Numbered from the stretch's first letter, positions 41,214 through 50,045 are shown. The stretch: DNA of 64,000 bases from Lactiplantibacillus mudanjiangensis (GCF_005405385.1 NZ_BJDY01000003.1:496001-560000); one strand, 5' to 3'. Program-made: numbers and translations. Notes: generated by a model not told the origin, from the letters alone.

Positions 41214-41837
41214 TTATCCAGCCCAAGCGAGCGCTACCGGCGTCGGCTGCAGTAGATTAGCAAGTAGTGGTAGAATGCCACGATCAAGATCGTAGAGGTC
41301 CGTAATTTTAGCGGGTGGTGTCAATTGTTGTGCGCGTTGCAAGAGCGTTGATTGCGTGTAAACGGTATGATGACCCGCAATCGTGAGGGTAGCTTCAGGC
41401 GTTTGTACGAGACTAGGGGCTAGGTCTTGCACTAAATAAGCAAAGTTAGGCGCTGTGTTAAGAATTAGGGTCAACAGACTGACCTGTTGTGGATCGAGTT
41501 GAGTGGCTAACTGCTGTGTTGAAGTTGGTGTATAAACCATGGCGGTGTAGTGGTCGTTAACTAGTGATGGTTTGGTTGTTGGTGCCGCCAAGGTGATATT
41601 AATGCCTAACTCCCAACTTGCGAGTAAGACGATCGGGAGGGCTGCTGAATTATCGAGACTGACGAGCATGTTTTGACCAGCAGTAACGGCTTGTTGTTGT
41701 AGACTGCTTTTACATAAGGCGATGTCTTCTAAGAGATCGGCACCGGTATACCAAATACCTTGTGTCCGACTCTTAATCAACGCTTCTTGACGATGTAATT
41801 GAAGTTGGGTGGTGATTTGATTGGTTAATTCGGACAT
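41214..41837 (-). CDS. Short acyl-CoA synthetase-like N-terminal domain protein
   Basis: A 207-residue protein resembling only the N-terminal lobe of AMP-binding (ANL) enzymes: TQGIWYTGADLLEDIALCKSSL, GQNMLVSLDNSAALPIVLLASWELGINITL. The P-loop (TSGTTGxPK), adenylation motifs and C-terminal lobe are missing, so it should not adenylate. The remainder is Gln/Leu/Thr-rich. The start at 41837 has AGGAGG 8 nt away. It lies 25 nt after a secreted-protein gene on the same strand, likely an operon. A decayed or repurposed synthetase is the best reading. Confidence 0.5.
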   Translation of the reverse strand: MSELTNQITTQLQLHRQEALIKSRTQGIWYTGADLLEDIALCKSSLQQQAVTAGQNMLVSLDNSAALPIVLLASWELGINITLAAPTTKPSLVNDHYTAMVYTPTSTQQLATQLDPQQVSLLTLILNTAPNFAYLVQDLAPSLVQTPEATLTIAGHHTVYTQSTLLQRAQQLTPPAKITDLYDLDRGILPLLANLLQPTPVALAWAG

Positions 41838-41862
41838 AAGCACGACCTCCTAAGAAATTGGT

Positions 41863-42165
41863 TTAAACAGTAGGTTGGTATTTGCTCTTATTTAAACTTT
41901 GAGCACTAGTATCAACAGTTGCGAGAATTTGGCTTTGGGTCGTCTTGGTGATTAACCGAGTTGGTTTAGGGGTCAAGTTGTGTCGGCTAGGCGTCGTGCT
42001 ACTAGTAGCTAAGTTAGTGTCGCGGTTGACTTTGTTAACAAGGGTCGTTGATGTTTGGTTAGGGGTCGTATTAGTGGTGGTATCGGCTAAGGCAGTCCCC
42101 GTGGTAGCAAATAAGGTCCCGGCAGTTAATAAGGTTAATGTCACTTTAGCAAATAAATTTTTCAT
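41863..42165 (-). CDS. Small secreted Thr/Asn-rich protein
   Basis: A 100-residue protein with a clear Sec signal peptide (residues 1-27: FAKVTLTLLTAGTLFATT, cleavage after ALA). The mature part is disordered, about one third Thr and Asn/Ser (TTTNTTPNQTSTTL), with no wall-anchor motif. AAGGAG precedes the ATG. Function unknown. Between the synthetase-like gene and a hypothetical gene, all on the minus strand, so they may be one transcript. Confidence 0.6.
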   Translation of the reverse strand: MKNLFAKVTLTLLTAGTLFATTGTALADTTTNTTPNQTSTTLVNKVNRDTNLATSSTTPSRHNLTPKPTRLITKTTQSQILATVDTSAQSLNKSKYQPTV

Positions 42166-42212
42166 AATGATCGAACTCCTTTTAGTTGGTTGATTTAAGT
42201 TAGTTTTTTAAG

Positions 42213-42461
42213 TTAAGCAGTTGGTAAAATCCAGTCGTTAGAGAGTAGTTGGTGGAACTTACGACCCATCGGCACCCATAATTGGTTCTTACATAAGTCA
42301 CGAGCGCTTTCCCAGAAGAGCGGGTCGCTAAGTTGGTCGTCACTCAATTTAATTTGAATGTAGTCACCTTGTTCAGTCTTAGCAATGATTAATGGGTAAA
42401 CCACTTTAACGAGGTTGACTGCGGTGATATTTTTAATTTTTGGATCGGTATCAAGTAACAT
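42213..42461 (-). CDS. Hypothetical protein
   Basis: An 82-residue soluble protein with mixed alpha/beta pattern (VYPLIIAKTEQGDYIQIKL then a Trp-containing helical end). No recognised family. GGAGC precedes the ATG. First gene of the probable 42461-41214 transcript. Confidence 0.55.
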   Translation of the reverse strand: MLLDTDPKIKNITAVNLVKVVYPLIIAKTEQGDYIQIKLSDDQLSDPLFWESARDLCKNQLWVPMGRKFHQLLSNDWILPTA

Positions 42462-42578
42462 TTGATTAGCTCCTTGCTTTATTGAATGACTTTAGTTTAC
42501 CGACTATTGGGTCTTTCAACTACCGAGTTATCGTAAGCATTAAATAAGAATTTCTTAGAAACCAACTTATGTTTAGAC

Positions 42579-42632
42579 AAAACGACCGTTAAACCTGATT
42601 AGATCAAGGTTTAACGGTCGTTTATCTTTTTT
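42579..42632. terminator. Strong hairpin with T-run
   Basis: AAACGACCGTTAAACC...GGTTTAACGGTCGTTT, followed on the plus strand by ATCTTTTTT. Genes on both sides are minus-strand, so it may end read-through from the histidine kinase or an unseen plus-strand transcript. Confidence 0.65.
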
Positions 42633-42669
42633 AGAAAGTTATTTTTCACCAAAAACTAGTTATTGACTT

Positions 42670-43063
42670 GCCACCTACTGTTCACCCACATTGAGCCGGA
42701 ACGCTGTGGGTGGACCGGTTCAGCCAAAAAGCGGTCTGAACCGTCGTTTTGAACCACCCAACCCGTGTTTCAAAAGCGCCGAGCTCTAAACGATAAATCG
42801 CTAAGAGCCCCCCACGGCTGGGCTCAATGTGAGCTCACTCTCGGTTAAACTAGTGGGTTAACTAGCAATAAGAAACTAACCGGAGCCAGCCAGTGATGGC
42901 GCCGGCCGTGACGACATCGTTAGTCCGGTGATTTTTCCGGGCTTACGATGTGGACGACTTTTGAGACTAGCGGTTTAAGCTAGTCTCAAAAGCGAGGTGG
43001 AAGCCCGAACTTTGGCTGGAGCCGGTCCCACCGCTGGCAGAATCACTGACTGGCGTAGGTGGC
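42670..43063 (-). repeat. Structured intergenic repeat, copy E (dimer, inverted)
   Basis: A well-conserved copy in minus orientation with perfect terminal inverted repeats GCCACCTAC (42670-42678) and GTAGGTGGC. The half near 42670 has GTTCAGCCAAAAAGCGGTC. In the other half a 14-bp perfect helix GAGACTAGC...GCTAGTCTC is present, and the variable helix is ACATCGT (42914-42920) with ACGATGT (42945-42951). Confidence 0.88.
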
Positions 43064-43161
43064 TAAATTAACCTAACACTTACCAATAGTTGCAAGACGC
43101 TTACCATCATCGTTATCTCGTAACCTGTATTTTTTATGTGGAAGATTGAGATTAACAAGGG

Positions 43162-44550
43162 TTACTTTTTAAGTTCCCAGCGAACAGTAAAGATACTCCC
43201 ACGTGGTTGGTTGTTGGTAATCTTGATGGTGGCTTGATTAAGGGCCACTAGCTGTTGCACGATGGCCAAGCCAAGGCCACTACCTTCAATGGCCTGTGAA
43301 CGTGACTGATCAACGCGATAGAACCGTTGGAAAACGGCGGTTTTTTGATCATCAGGAATCCCTTCGCCATGATCAGCGACGGCGAGTTCGATCGCATCGT
43401 CAGTCTGGTGTAAGCGTAACGTGATCGGTTGATCCACCGGTGAATATTTATGGGCATTGTCTAATAAGGCTACGACAATTTGTTGTAACATATCGGCGTT
43501 GCCTTTAACGTGAATGTTTTGGTCAATCTCTAATTGTAGCTTTTGCGGAGCGAGTGATGGCTGATAATGTTCACCAAGTTGTAGGACTAAATAAGATAAG
43601 TCTTGATCGCTGAGTTCAATTTTGGCGCGATCAGCCCGTGATAAGTGAAGTAAATTTTCAATTAAATGCTGCATCCGCAATGATTCTTCATCAATGAACG
43701 CTAATGATTCGGGAATAACCTCTGGATGTGAGTCACCACGGCGACGAATAAGGCTTAAGTTACCGCGAATCGCCGCAATCGGTGTTCGCAATTCATGTGA
43801 GGCATCCGAAATAAATTGTCGCTCATGTTGCAGTCGTTGATTTTGAGCCAACAATAAGTTATTAAAAGCACGGCCTAAGTCATTAATTTCACGTGGACTT
43901 TCGGGGATCGTTAATGTTGGTTGATCGGCTTCGGGGTCATTGGAGGTATACTCAGTTTCGCGTAATAAGGTCACCGTTGGCGTACTTAATCTAAGCGCCA
44001 AACGATGAGCCCACCAAGTGCCTAATGCCGAAGCGGCAAGCATGACGATAATAATGAGCGCAATCAAGACCAGCAGACTGTTGATTAATCGTCGCAAGCT
44101 CACCCATAGTTGGTACGTATTTTGTCCGTCTTTTTGCGTATAAGCTAAGAAAAGGCCAAAACCGCGTACATAGACCAGACTACCAACGAGTTTCGTTTGG
44201 CGTTTGGCAAAAAAAGCTTTTGACGAGGGTGACGTCAAAATAGTGCGCTTAGATTTTGTCGTCGTGGTTAGGGTTGTTTTGTTAGTAGTGACGCGAATAA
44301 AGGCCGGTTGCTTCGTATTACGGGTAGTCGAGTTATTCCAATGAATAAAACTAGGCACATCTTTGATGTTGGCTTGATTCAAGCTAGTCATCAAGTCACG
44401 AGCTTCGCGGCTGGTGCTCAAGGTTTGCTGTGTCCCGACAATAACGAGAATGACGACACTAATGATTAACGTAATCAGTAAGACGAGCCGGCGAATCTCT
44501 TGATTAATCAAGCGTTCATAGGTTGGTGCAGTTGCGTTATTTTTCGCCAT
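43162..44550 (-). CDS. Sensor histidine kinase
   Basis: A 462-residue membrane kinase: helix 1 at about 17-40, extracytoplasmic domain 41-160, helix 2 at about 162-186, HAMP-like region to 245. H-box ISDASHELRTPIAAIRG carries the phospho-His, N-box DNAHKYSP, G1 DHGEGIP and G2 GSGLGLAIV are complete. The ATG at 44550 overlaps the end of the response regulator gene by 14 nt, so they form a coupled two-component system. Architecture recalls ArlS-type kinases; the stimulus is unknown. Confidence 0.9.
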   Translation of the reverse strand: MAKNNATAPTYERLINQEIRRLVLLITLIISVVILVIVGTQQTLSTSREARDLMTSLNQANIKDVPSFIHWNNSTTRNTKQPAFIRVTTNKTTLTTTTKSKRTILTSPSSKAFFAKRQTKLVGSLVYVRGFGLFLAYTQKDGQNTYQLWVSLRRLINSLLVLIALIIIVMLAASALGTWWAHRLALRLSTPTVTLLRETEYTSNDPEADQPTLTIPESPREINDLGRAFNNLLLAQNQRLQHERQFISDASHELRTPIAAIRGNLSLIRRRGDSHPEVIPESLAFIDEESLRMQHLIENLLHLSRADRAKIELSDQDLSYLVLQLGEHYQPSLAPQKLQLEIDQNIHVKGNADMLQQIVVALLDNAHKYSPVDQPITLRLHQTDDAIELAVADHGEGIPDDQKTAVFQRFYRVDQSRSQAIEGSGLGLAIVQQLVALNQATIKITNNQPRGSIFTVRWELKK

Positions 44551-45241
44551 TGGCAATCGACTCCCTTAATTTATAGCCGACCCCGCGAACTGTTTCAATT
44601 AATGGCACGTCGTTATCGGGATCAACTTTATTACGTAAGTAACCAACATAAACATCGACCACATTTTGCTGTCCGAGAAAATCTGCACCCCAGACTTGAT
44701 CGAGGAGCTCATCACGGGTGAAGACTTGGTCGGGATGGGCTAAAAAGAATTGGAGTAAATCATATTCACGATGGGTGAGCTGAACGTCCTCATCGTTACA
44801 CGTGACCCGATGTGCTTTGGTATCCAAGACCACTTGATCTAATTGGTAGACTTGGCTAACCGCAGTCTGATTTTCAGCGCGCCGTTGGATGACCCGGATA
44901 CGCGCCAATAATTCTTCGATTTCAAATGGTTTAGTAATGTAGTCATCGGCGCCGTTATCTAAACCGGCGACCTTATCACCGACATAATCACGGGCAGTCA
45001 TAATGATAACGGGGACTTGATCATGTTTGCGAATGCGGCGTAAGACCTCCATCCCGTCTAATTTGGGCAACATCCAGTCCAGCAGGATCAGTAGTAGGTC
45101 GTTTTTGTGGGCGTCGTAAGTCTCAAGGGCGGCGAGACCATCATTAGCGACCACAACGTTAAAATCTTCAAACTGAAGCTCTTTCGTTAAATAGCCTGAC
45201 AAACTCAGTTCGTCTTCAACAATTAAAATGGTGTTTTGCAT
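44537..45241 (-). CDS. OmpR-family response regulator
   Basis: A 234-residue regulator: receiver domain 1-120 with acidic pocket VEDE and phospho-Asp in LILLDWMLPKLDG, conserved Thr in VIIMTARD and Lys in DYITKPF; winged helix 135-230 with the usual LTHREYDLLQFFLAHPDQVFTRDELLDQVWG. Partner of the kinase that overlaps its stop. AGGAGG precedes the ATG. ArlR-like by overall resemblance only. Confidence 0.93.
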   Translation of the reverse strand: MQNTILIVEDELSLSGYLTKELQFEDFNVVVANDGLAALETYDAHKNDLLLILLDWMLPKLDGMEVLRRIRKHDQVPVIIMTARDYVGDKVAGLDNGADDYITKPFEIEELLARIRVIQRRAENQTAVSQVYQLDQVVLDTKAHRVTCNDEDVQLTHREYDLLQFFLAHPDQVFTRDELLDQVWGADFLGQQNVVDVYVGYLRNKVDPDNDVPLIETVRGVGYKLRESIANGEK

Positions 45242-45376
45242 GGGGAACCTCCTGGTGACGTTATAATTATCCTTATTATAGCTAAAAAAGGCGAGTAACT
45301 GCGTTAAAGCCCATTATTTTCAAAAAAATGTCAAAATTAAAACTGGTATCAATGAGACAAATACCAGTTGTTCAAA

Positions 45377-45688
45377 CTAATGCGTATGAAATTGTGGATG
45401 CAACATTTTGGGATGATTGTGATCATGGCCATGGTATTGAATGAGCCAGTAATCATTCTGCGGTAGTGAATATCGAGCGATAATATGCGCTACCGTGAAG
45501 CGAACAACGTCAGCGTTGGCATTTGTCCATAAACGCCATGTTGGTAGTTTGGCTGAATAGACCCGTTCCCAGGAACCCAGATTTTGTTCGGCGGCCGATA
45601 AGGCGATCATTAGATCAGTTTGCACATTGCCAGTGAGTTCAATTAGATAACAATATTTTTGATGATGAACGGGTTCGGTCTTGATCAT
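45377..45688 (-). CDS. Hypothetical His-rich-tail protein
   Basis: A 103-residue soluble protein with a His-rich C-terminus (YHGHDHNHPKMLHPQFHTH: seven His in the last 20 residues) and a Trp-containing middle (SWERVYSAKLPTWRLW). The His tail could bind metal, but no family is recognised. AAAGGAG precedes the ATG. It lies upstream of the two-component system on the same strand, separated by 135 bp with a likely separate promoter. Confidence 0.55.
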   Translation of the reverse strand: MIKTEPVHHQKYCYLIELTGNVQTDLMIALSAAEQNLGSWERVYSAKLPTWRLWTNANADVVRFTVAHIIARYSLPQNDYWLIQYHGHDHNHPKMLHPQFHTH

Positions 45689-45848
45689 GTTGGCAACTCC
45701 TTTACTTCCGGCGCTAGTTTGAACATCATACCGGATAATCTTTTATCAATATAGTACATCGGTTTGACTAATAAACCTAGCATTTTAAAGCCGCTGTTAC
45801 TAAAATGTAATAATTCTAGTTGCAATTAAAAAAGTTCAATAAAAATCC

Positions 45849-45879
45849 TTGACCTGAAACGCGTTTCAGCGCTTATAGT
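45849..45879 (+). promoter_or_regulatory. MerR-type promoter: 19-bp spacer with palindrome
   Basis: TTGACC (45849-45854) and TATAGT (45874-45879) are 19 bp apart. The spacer is filled by the perfect palindrome CTGAAACGCGTTTCAG (45854-45869). This is the DNA-distortion geometry of MerR-controlled promoters. Confidence 0.6.
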
Positions 45880-45911
45880 TAGACTATCAGCTGAGAGAGG
45901 AGCTGTTTGAA

Positions 45912-46178
45912 ATGGAGACAGGCATTTTAAAACAAATTGATTTGAAAACCCGATTCGCACAGTATTTTTTTGTGGCGGTTGAACGCCAAGCTGATCAATT
46001 GAAAATTTGGTCAACACAAGCTTTTAAGCCACTAATGTTAACGGTTAATATGCATGACTTACAAGTTCATCAGGAACATGCTGAAGCAGCACTAGCTAAT
46101 AAGAAATATGAATTCAACGACAATACTGGCGGTCTAATTTCACAATTGGCGACTTGGCAACAAGCGATGACTTACTAA
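45912..46178 (+). CDS. Hypothetical protein under palindrome-controlled promoter
   Basis: An 88-residue soluble protein without recognised motifs (N-terminal IDLKTRFAQYFFVAVERQADQL, His/Gln-rich middle). AGAGGAG precedes the ATG. It is monocistronic, ends before a strong terminator and is driven by an unusual 19-bp-spacer promoter. Function unknown. Confidence 0.6.
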   Translation: METGILKQIDLKTRFAQYFFVAVERQADQLKIWSTQAFKPLMLTVNMHDLQVHQEHAEAALANKKYEFNDNTGGLISQLATWQQAMTY

Positions 46179-46227
46179 TGAATTAGATTTATGAAGCGCT
46201 ATTTAATGAATGTAAAGTGAACGAACA

Positions 46228-46281
46228 AACTAAAACCCACAGACAACAGTTATCAGTCGTTGTCCGTGGGTTTTAGTTTTA
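46228..46281. terminator. Bidirectional terminator
   Basis: AACTAAAACCCAC-GACAAC...GTTGTC-GTGGGTTTTAGTT between convergent genes. Confidence 0.9.
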
Positions 46282-47301
46282 TTCTGTATACGTAATAGTG
46301 TCGAGGCCATTAGTATCGTAATTCAAATTGGTGGTGCCATCATAACTACTATTTAAGGCGTTCAATTTGGTTTCAATATTACTTATTTTTTCAGCTTTAA
46401 GCCCTAATTGGCTGCGAATGGCATTGGAAGTTGTTTGTAACTTTGCCGTGCTGGCAATCTGATAGGAGCTGGTATTGATCCAGGCAGGTGTCTCGATCAA
46501 TTGGTGTGACACAATGTGCTTGGTATTTTCGTGATCTTTAGTGGCCAAAGCGACTAGATCATTAAAACTCAAATCGGTACGTAAATTATTGCTTAATGAG
46601 GACAATAATTGATTGTAGCGGGCTAACGTCTTGGTATTAGCTAACTTAGCTAGAACGGCTTTCATGACTTGTTGTTGACGTAATTGTCGACCATAGTCAC
46701 CACGAGGATCTTGATAACGCATTCGGGTGTAAGTTAACGCTTGCTTGCCATTCAAATGATGTCGCCCCTTGGTAATCGTGATGTGATCATAGCTGACTTT
46801 CATTGGGCTGGTGATGGTTACGCCACCAACGGCATCAACAATTTGTTTCAAACCACCCATATTTAAAGTTGCGTAATAATCAATCGGAATGTTTAACAGC
46901 TTGCTGACGCTCGCTTTAGCCATCGTCGAGCCACCAATGTTGTAAGCAGCATTGAGTTTTTGAACGTTGGTCGTTTTAGTGCCGACCATTTCAGCTAAGG
47001 TATCGCGAGGAATACTCGTGATCACGGTCTTTTTAGTTTTAGGGTTGATGGTGACAACCATAATGGTATCTGAATTACCTTTCGTGATTCGACCATCCGC
47101 GCCAGTATCGGTCCCTAATAATAGAAGACTAATTGGTTTACTGGTATTGACATTATCGGCACTGGTGCCGGTGTAGATTTTAGTTTGATAGCGATTCTGT
47201 GCTTGATGAACTTGGACCCCGATGGCAATGGCTAGCGTAACTAGTGCTAACCCAATAATCAGCCACAGTAGTCCGTGTCGTGAACGTCCCATATGTTGCA
47301 T
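46279..47301 (-). CDS. LytR-CpsA-Psr family wall-polymer ligase
   Basis: A 340-residue membrane-anchored enzyme attaching teichoic acid or polysaccharide precursors to peptidoglycan. A basic start and one membrane helix (about residues 10-31) precede the LCP domain (50-260): ISLLLLGTDTG, SDTIMVVTINP, ITSIPRDTL with pyrophosphate-binding Arg/Asp, then YTRMRYQDPRGDYGRQLRQQQVM. GAGGGG precedes the ATG. Lactobacilli have several LCP paralogues. Confidence 0.92.
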   Translation of the reverse strand: MQHMGRSRHGLLWLIIGLALVTLAIAIGVQVHQAQNRYQTKIYTGTSADNVNTSKPISLLLLGTDTGADGRITKGNSDTIMVVTINPKTKKTVITSIPRDTLAEMVGTKTTNVQKLNAAYNIGGSTMAKASVSKLLNIPIDYYATLNMGGLKQIVDAVGGVTITSPMKVSYDHITITKGRHHLNGKQALTYTRMRYQDPRGDYGRQLRQQQVMKAVLAKLANTKTLARYNQLLSSLSNNLRTDLSFNDLVALATKDHENTKHIVSHQLIETPAWINTSSYQIASTAKLQTTSNAIRSQLGLKAEKISNIETKLNALNSSYDGTTNLNYDTNGLDTITYTE

Positions 47302-47540
47302 GATGCACCCCTCTTTTTTTAAAACTAAGATTTAGCATACTGTTAAAATGGGTGGCTGGAAAATACTAAAATTAAGTGTAGGCAATTAAAAAATAAAATA
47401 CCAATGCTCGTATTCAATAGGTCAGTATCTAAACACTTGCTTAAGATTGTGGGTCGAATAATAGTTAGCGCTTTATTTTTGGCTTATACTGGTATTGTCT
47501 AGTTAAACAAATCAGTTATTAATAAAGTGAGGTCTTGAAG

Positions 47541-48935
47541 TTGACAGTTTTTAAAGCTTTTTCAGATGACGATATCATTGCAGATTTAAAGGCCAACGTC
47601 ACGGATGGTCAAGTCTTGACGGATGCTGACACCTTGCAAAAGTTTTCTTTTAGCAAGAATTTAAGTGATGATGACAGTGGGTTGGCATTAGCTTATATTG
47701 AAGCTCATTCAACCAAAGATATTCAAGGTACCTTAAAAACGGCACGGAAATTCCATTTGCCAGTGGTGCCACAAGCACAAACAACGAGTACCGTTATTGG
47801 TTCCGATGGTATTGCTGGTGGCTTAATCCTATCTACGGCTAAAATGAATCGAATTTTAGAGATTAGTAAAGAAGATTCTTTAGCCGTTGTTGAACCTGGG
47901 GTCGTTAATGGCGATCTTGATAAGGAAGCTCGGAAACAAGGCATGTTTTATGCGCCAGATCCTGGTTCAAAACCAATATCTGGGATCGGTGGTAACGTGG
48001 CGACCAATGCTGGTGGCATGAGTACGGTTAAGTATGGCGCGACTAAAGACAATGTCTTAGGCGTTAAAGTTGTTTTAGCTGATGGTCGCGAAGTACAATT
48101 CGGCGGTCGGACGTTAAAGCAGGCCTTTGGCTATGATTTAACGCAATTAATGGTCGGTTCAGAAGGCACACTAGGGATTATTACCCAAGTAATCGTTAAA
48201 TTATTACCAATTCCACTTGGGACCCCAGTGATGGGGATGGCGTTCTTTGATAATATGACGGCCTTAGCTAAAGCGGTCACTGCCATTCGAATCTCGGGCG
48301 TTTATCCAACGATGCTAGAAGCTTTGGACGGTAACACGGTAATTGCCTTGGATCGTTATGAAAAGACGCATTATGCTGATAATAGTGGGGCCATGTTGAT
48401 CTTTAAGTTAGACAATGGTGGCGAAGCAAGCATGCATGTGGTTGAAGACCTATTAGCTAAGCATCAAGCCAATCATGTGACGGTAACAACTGAACCAAAA
48501 GAACAAGCTGACTTGGAACAATTACGGCGAGACATGTTACCGGCCGTCTTTGCCGGTCAAAACCATATTATGGAAGATATGGCCGTACCGTTGTCACAAT
48601 TGGCACCCTTAATGGATTATATTCAAGCGATGGGGCAAGACTTAGGCGTGAAGATTTATACTGCCGGCCATGCTGGTGATGGTAATGTGCATCCAACTTT
48701 AGTTTGGCCAAAAGAGGAAACTGAAGTCCCAGAGGCGATTATTAAAGCGTTACAATTAATGTTCCATAAGACGTTGGCGCTTGGCGGGACGATTTCTGGT
48801 GAACATGCGATCGGGATGTTGAAGAATCAGTGGAATAACGCTGAACTAGGCGAAGATGTTGATCAGATTCAGCATCAGATTAAAGCCCTCTTTGACCCAA
48901 TGGGATTGTTGAATCCAAAACGTAAAATTAACTAG
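47541..48935 (+). CDS. FAD-linked D-lactate/glycolate dehydrogenase (GlcD type)
   Basis: A 464-residue flavoprotein of the FAD-binding type 4 (VAO) family. The FAD domain (30-215) includes VVPQAQTTSTVIGSDGIAGG, GVVNGDLDKEA, PGSKPISGIGGNVATNAGGMSTVKYG and GSEGTLGIITQ. The C-terminal cap has AGHAGDGNVHPTL and GGTISGEHAIG. It probably oxidises D-lactate or glycolate; the acceptor is not visible. A TTG start at 47541 gives 8 nt to GTGAGG. It is followed by a small gene and an alarmone synthetase. Confidence 0.88.
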   Translation: MTVFKAFSDDDIIADLKANVTDGQVLTDADTLQKFSFSKNLSDDDSGLALAYIEAHSTKDIQGTLKTARKFHLPVVPQAQTTSTVIGSDGIAGGLILSTAKMNRILEISKEDSLAVVEPGVVNGDLDKEARKQGMFYAPDPGSKPISGIGGNVATNAGGMSTVKYGATKDNVLGVKVVLADGREVQFGGRTLKQAFGYDLTQLMVGSEGTLGIITQVIVKLLPIPLGTPVMGMAFFDNMTALAKAVTAIRISGVYPTMLEALDGNTVIALDRYEKTHYADNSGAMLIFKLDNGGEASMHVVEDLLAKHQANHVTVTTEPKEQADLEQLRRDMLPAVFAGQNHIMEDMAVPLSQLAPLMDYIQAMGQDLGVKIYTAGHAGDGNVHPTLVWPKEETEVPEAIIKALQLMFHKTLALGGTISGEHAIGMLKNQWNNAELGEDVDQIQHQIKALFDPMGLLNPKRKIN

Positions 48936-49015
48936 CTAGGTTATGATTTGCACCGATGTTTTATAACCGTTATGATTAATTAGTGAGCTACTTTTGAAAT
49001 TTAGGAGGAGATTAC

Positions 49016-49303
49016 TTGGCACCAAAGACAACCAATATTCGCCTTGAATTTGACGCTGAGGTCTTACGTAATGAGATTTTTGACGTGATTGATTTTGCGA
49101 GTTTTCAACGTTTTTGGCAGCGCTTTGACCACTTCTTAGCTGATCGCATGGTTTGGGGACACCTGAATGTGTTAGACGGCCACGGGTTAATTCCTAGTGA
49201 ATTCGAAGACGTCGATGGTCAATTATCGTATCAAGCCGGCGAGCAGACGTATCAGATTGCTTATGATCAGTTGGTACGTGAGTGGGTAATTTCGGTCCAA
49301 TAA
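49016..49303 (+). CDS. Hypothetical protein
   Basis: A 95-residue acidic protein with a TTG start and a strong GGAGGAG site. The pattern is mixed alpha/beta, with Phe/Asp-rich middle (FDVIDFASFQRFWQRFDHF) and a C-terminal beta pattern. No family recognised. It lies 80 bp after the dehydrogenase and 55 bp before the alarmone synthetase on the same strand, so all three could share a transcript. Confidence 0.55.
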   Translation: MAPKTTNIRLEFDAEVLRNEIFDVIDFASFQRFWQRFDHFLADRMVWGHLNVLDGHGLIPSEFEDVDGQLSYQAGEQTYQIAYDQLVREWVISVQ

Positions 49304-49358
49304 CTAAAGCTAAACTGGCATTTGAGAGCAAGTGTTTATTATAGGAGCGAAAAAATAA

Positions 49359-50045
49359 GTGAGTAAATCAACAGCGCAACCAGCTGGCGACGATCCGTTT
49401 CTACCGGCACCGCCCGAGTTATTACAAGCAGTTGATCAACTCCGGGCGTATTCCTTACGATACGAAGTCGCGATGAAGTTGGTTTTAGACAAGTTAGATT
49501 ATATTAGTCAGGAATATGCATTGCGCTATGGCTATGCGTTAATTGATAGTAAACAGTCACGGATCAAGTCTCCCGATAGTATTGTGGGAAAGTTACGTCG
49601 TAAAAAGCTACCATTGACATTTGAAGCTGTTTTTAACAATTTACATGATATTGCTGGTATTCGGTTAATTGTGCGATTTGTGAGTGATATCAAGATTGTT
49701 GAAGACTTATTAGCGACACAAGCTGATATCAAGGTTTTGAAAGTGAAGGATTATGTGCATCATCCCAAAGCCAATGGTTACCAAAGCTTGCACCTCATCT
49801 TGGGCGTGCCGGTGTACACCGTTGATGGTCCTAATATTATTGAAGTCGAATTACAAATTCGGACGATTGCCATGAATTTTTGGGCATCGCTAGAGCATGA
49901 GTTAAATTATAAGAAGAATGTGCCTGATCAAGTGACGCTTCAGCGGTCCTTGACGAAAAAGGCGCGGTTGATTACGAAGTTAGATCAAGAAATGGATGAT
50001 ATTAAGACGCGGATGTATCAACAACCACCGACGCCTGAGTCCTAA
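49359..50045 (+). CDS. Small alarmone synthetase (RelP/RelQ type)
   Basis: A 228-residue single-domain (p)ppGpp synthetase with no hydrolase or regulatory domains. Catalytic features are RIKSPDSIVGKLRRK near 66, HDIAGIRLIVRF with the Mg-binding Asp, DYVHHPKANGYQSLHLIL and VELQIRTIAMNFWASLEH with the catalytic Glu. It signals starvation or cell-wall stress. The PKANGYQSLHL form seems nearer RelP than RelQ, with modest confidence. A GTG start lies about 12 nt after AGGAG. Closed by a terminator. Confidence 0.88.
   Translation: MSKSTAQPAGDDPFLPAPPELLQAVDQLRAYSLRYEVAMKLVLDKLDYISQEYALRYGYALIDSKQSRIKSPDSIVGKLRRKKLPLTFEAVFNNLHDIAGIRLIVRFVSDIKIVEDLLATQADIKVLKVKDYVHHPKANGYQSLHLILGVPVYTVDGPNIIEVELQIRTIAMNFWASLEHELNYKKNVPDQVTLQRSLTKKARLITKLDQEMDDIKTRMYQQPPTPES

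Noticed and set aside
271-43063. CRISPR array
   Set aside because: Repeats are about 400 bp, dispersed and palindromic, with no spacer periodicity or cas genes.
45854-45869. cre site CTGAAACGCGTTTCAG
   Set aside because: The centre is GC where the cre consensus needs CG; its place in a 19-bp spacer fits a MerR-type site better.
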